A DNA stretch of 12,026 nucleotides from Lachnospiraceae bacterium UBA5899 (GTDB lineage: Bacteria > Bacillota > Clostridia > Lachnospirales > Lachnospiraceae), in NCBI GenBank assembly GCA_002432425.1, contig DJEL01000003.1:1-12026 (forward strand). Reading direction: 5' to 3'. The first letter of the stretch is position 1; each line of letters starts with the position of its first letter. Shown here piece after piece: positions 11,710 to 12,026 of the stretch. A program made the translations under genes and the position numbers. The notes below the pieces were generated by a model. That model was given only the letters and a program-made list of their open reading frames with translations, did no database searches and was not told the DNA's origin.

Positions 11710-12026
11710 TTGAAAATCAGGGAATTGTTGGCGTTGGAAAGCATTGATCTGAATGCAAAAGCTGCAAGCAAAAAAGAAGCCTTAGATCACGCAGTGGATC
11801 TGATGGCAAGAAGTGGTAAGATTGGCAACGTCGAGACTTATCGAAAAGGGGTATACGCAAGAGAGGAGGAGGGCACGACCGGTATTGGTGAAGGAATTGC
11901 CATTCCTCACTGCAAATCAGATGTTGTAAAAACACCGGGACTTGCAGCAATGCGTGTTGCAGGCGGTGTGGATTTCCAGTCACTGGATGGTGAGAAGGCA
12001 GATCTGATCTTTTTGATTGCTGCACC
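11710..12026 (+). CDS. fruA: PTS fructose transporter, EIIA domain (partial at window edge)
   Basis: About 105 codons are present before the window ends; the frame is still open. The sequence is a fructose/mannitol-type EIIA domain, which accepts phosphate from HPr and passes it to EIIB: KIRELLALESIDLNA at the start, YRKGVYAREEEGTTGIGEGI, then AIPHCKS with the phospho-histidine H67, and VDFQSLDGEKADLIFLIAAP. The start is a TTG at 11710, seven bases after GGAGGAGG; no ATG fits. In clostridial fru operons this domain is usually fused to EIIB and EIIC in one protein of about 620 residues, which cannot be confirmed here. The spacer after fruK contains a weak dyad, TTAAAT (11670-11675) with ATTTAA (11683-11688), but no terminator, so co-transcription is expected. 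Confidence 0.9.
   Translation, partial: MKIRELLALESIDLNAKAASKKEALDHAVDLMARSGKIGNVETYRKGVYAREEEGTTGIGEGIAIPHCKSDVVKTPGLAAMRVAGGVDFQSLDGEKADLIFLIAA

Overview
The window looks like chromosomal DNA of a gut-type Firmicute, class Clostridia and most likely Lachnospiraceae. This is inferred from the strong AGGAGG-type ribosome binding sites, the P27-type terminase / phage MetK / ParB-methylase cluster, a strict-anaerobe-style Hcp, and a DeoR-FruK-FruA fructose operon. No rRNA or tRNA gene was seen.

Left third (1-3682): a heavily decayed prophage or mobile island. In order it holds the repeat tail of a tape-measure gene, an intact XRE repressor on the minus strand, a mosaic of broken ends (an XRE start joined to a TIGR04076-like piece), an orphan RelB/DinJ antitoxin with a clean 21-bp operator, an apparently intact terminase small subunit, a phage S-adenosylmethionine synthetase broken by a deletion and a frameshift, the ParB-like front end of a phage DNA methylase, and an open reading frame that appears to join the first ~57 residues of McrB to the nuclease end of McrC. 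Terminase large subunit, portal, capsid, integrase and lysis genes are absent, so it cannot be a working phage.

Middle (3683-9624): core-type genes. An NSS-family sodium:amino-acid symporter converges, across a shared terminator, on a Crp/Fnr-type regulator. The regulator is divergent from hcp (hybrid-cluster protein), which is followed by a DUF438-hemerythrin-PAS protein. Regulator, Hcp and the diiron/PAS protein read as a nitrosative/redox stress module.

Right part (9625-12026): about 750 bp of non-coding DNA made almost wholly of tandem repeats, then the fructose operon: a DeoR/FruR repressor lacking its effector domain, fruK, and the EIIA start of the fructose PTS gene, cut by the window edge.

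The strongest unexplained signal is a cluster of at least seven unrelated tandem repeats between 7918 and 10371, with periods of 17, 36, 39, 52, 21/22, 10 and 7 bp. They lie between and inside the hcp, DUF438 and fruR genes. The 52-bp array keeps a TGCTTTAAA motif at almost exact 52-bp steps over more than 300 bp, with a second AGCAAA motif near the middle of each unit. The 10-bp array places A-tracts in helical phase directly upstream of a near-consensus promoter.
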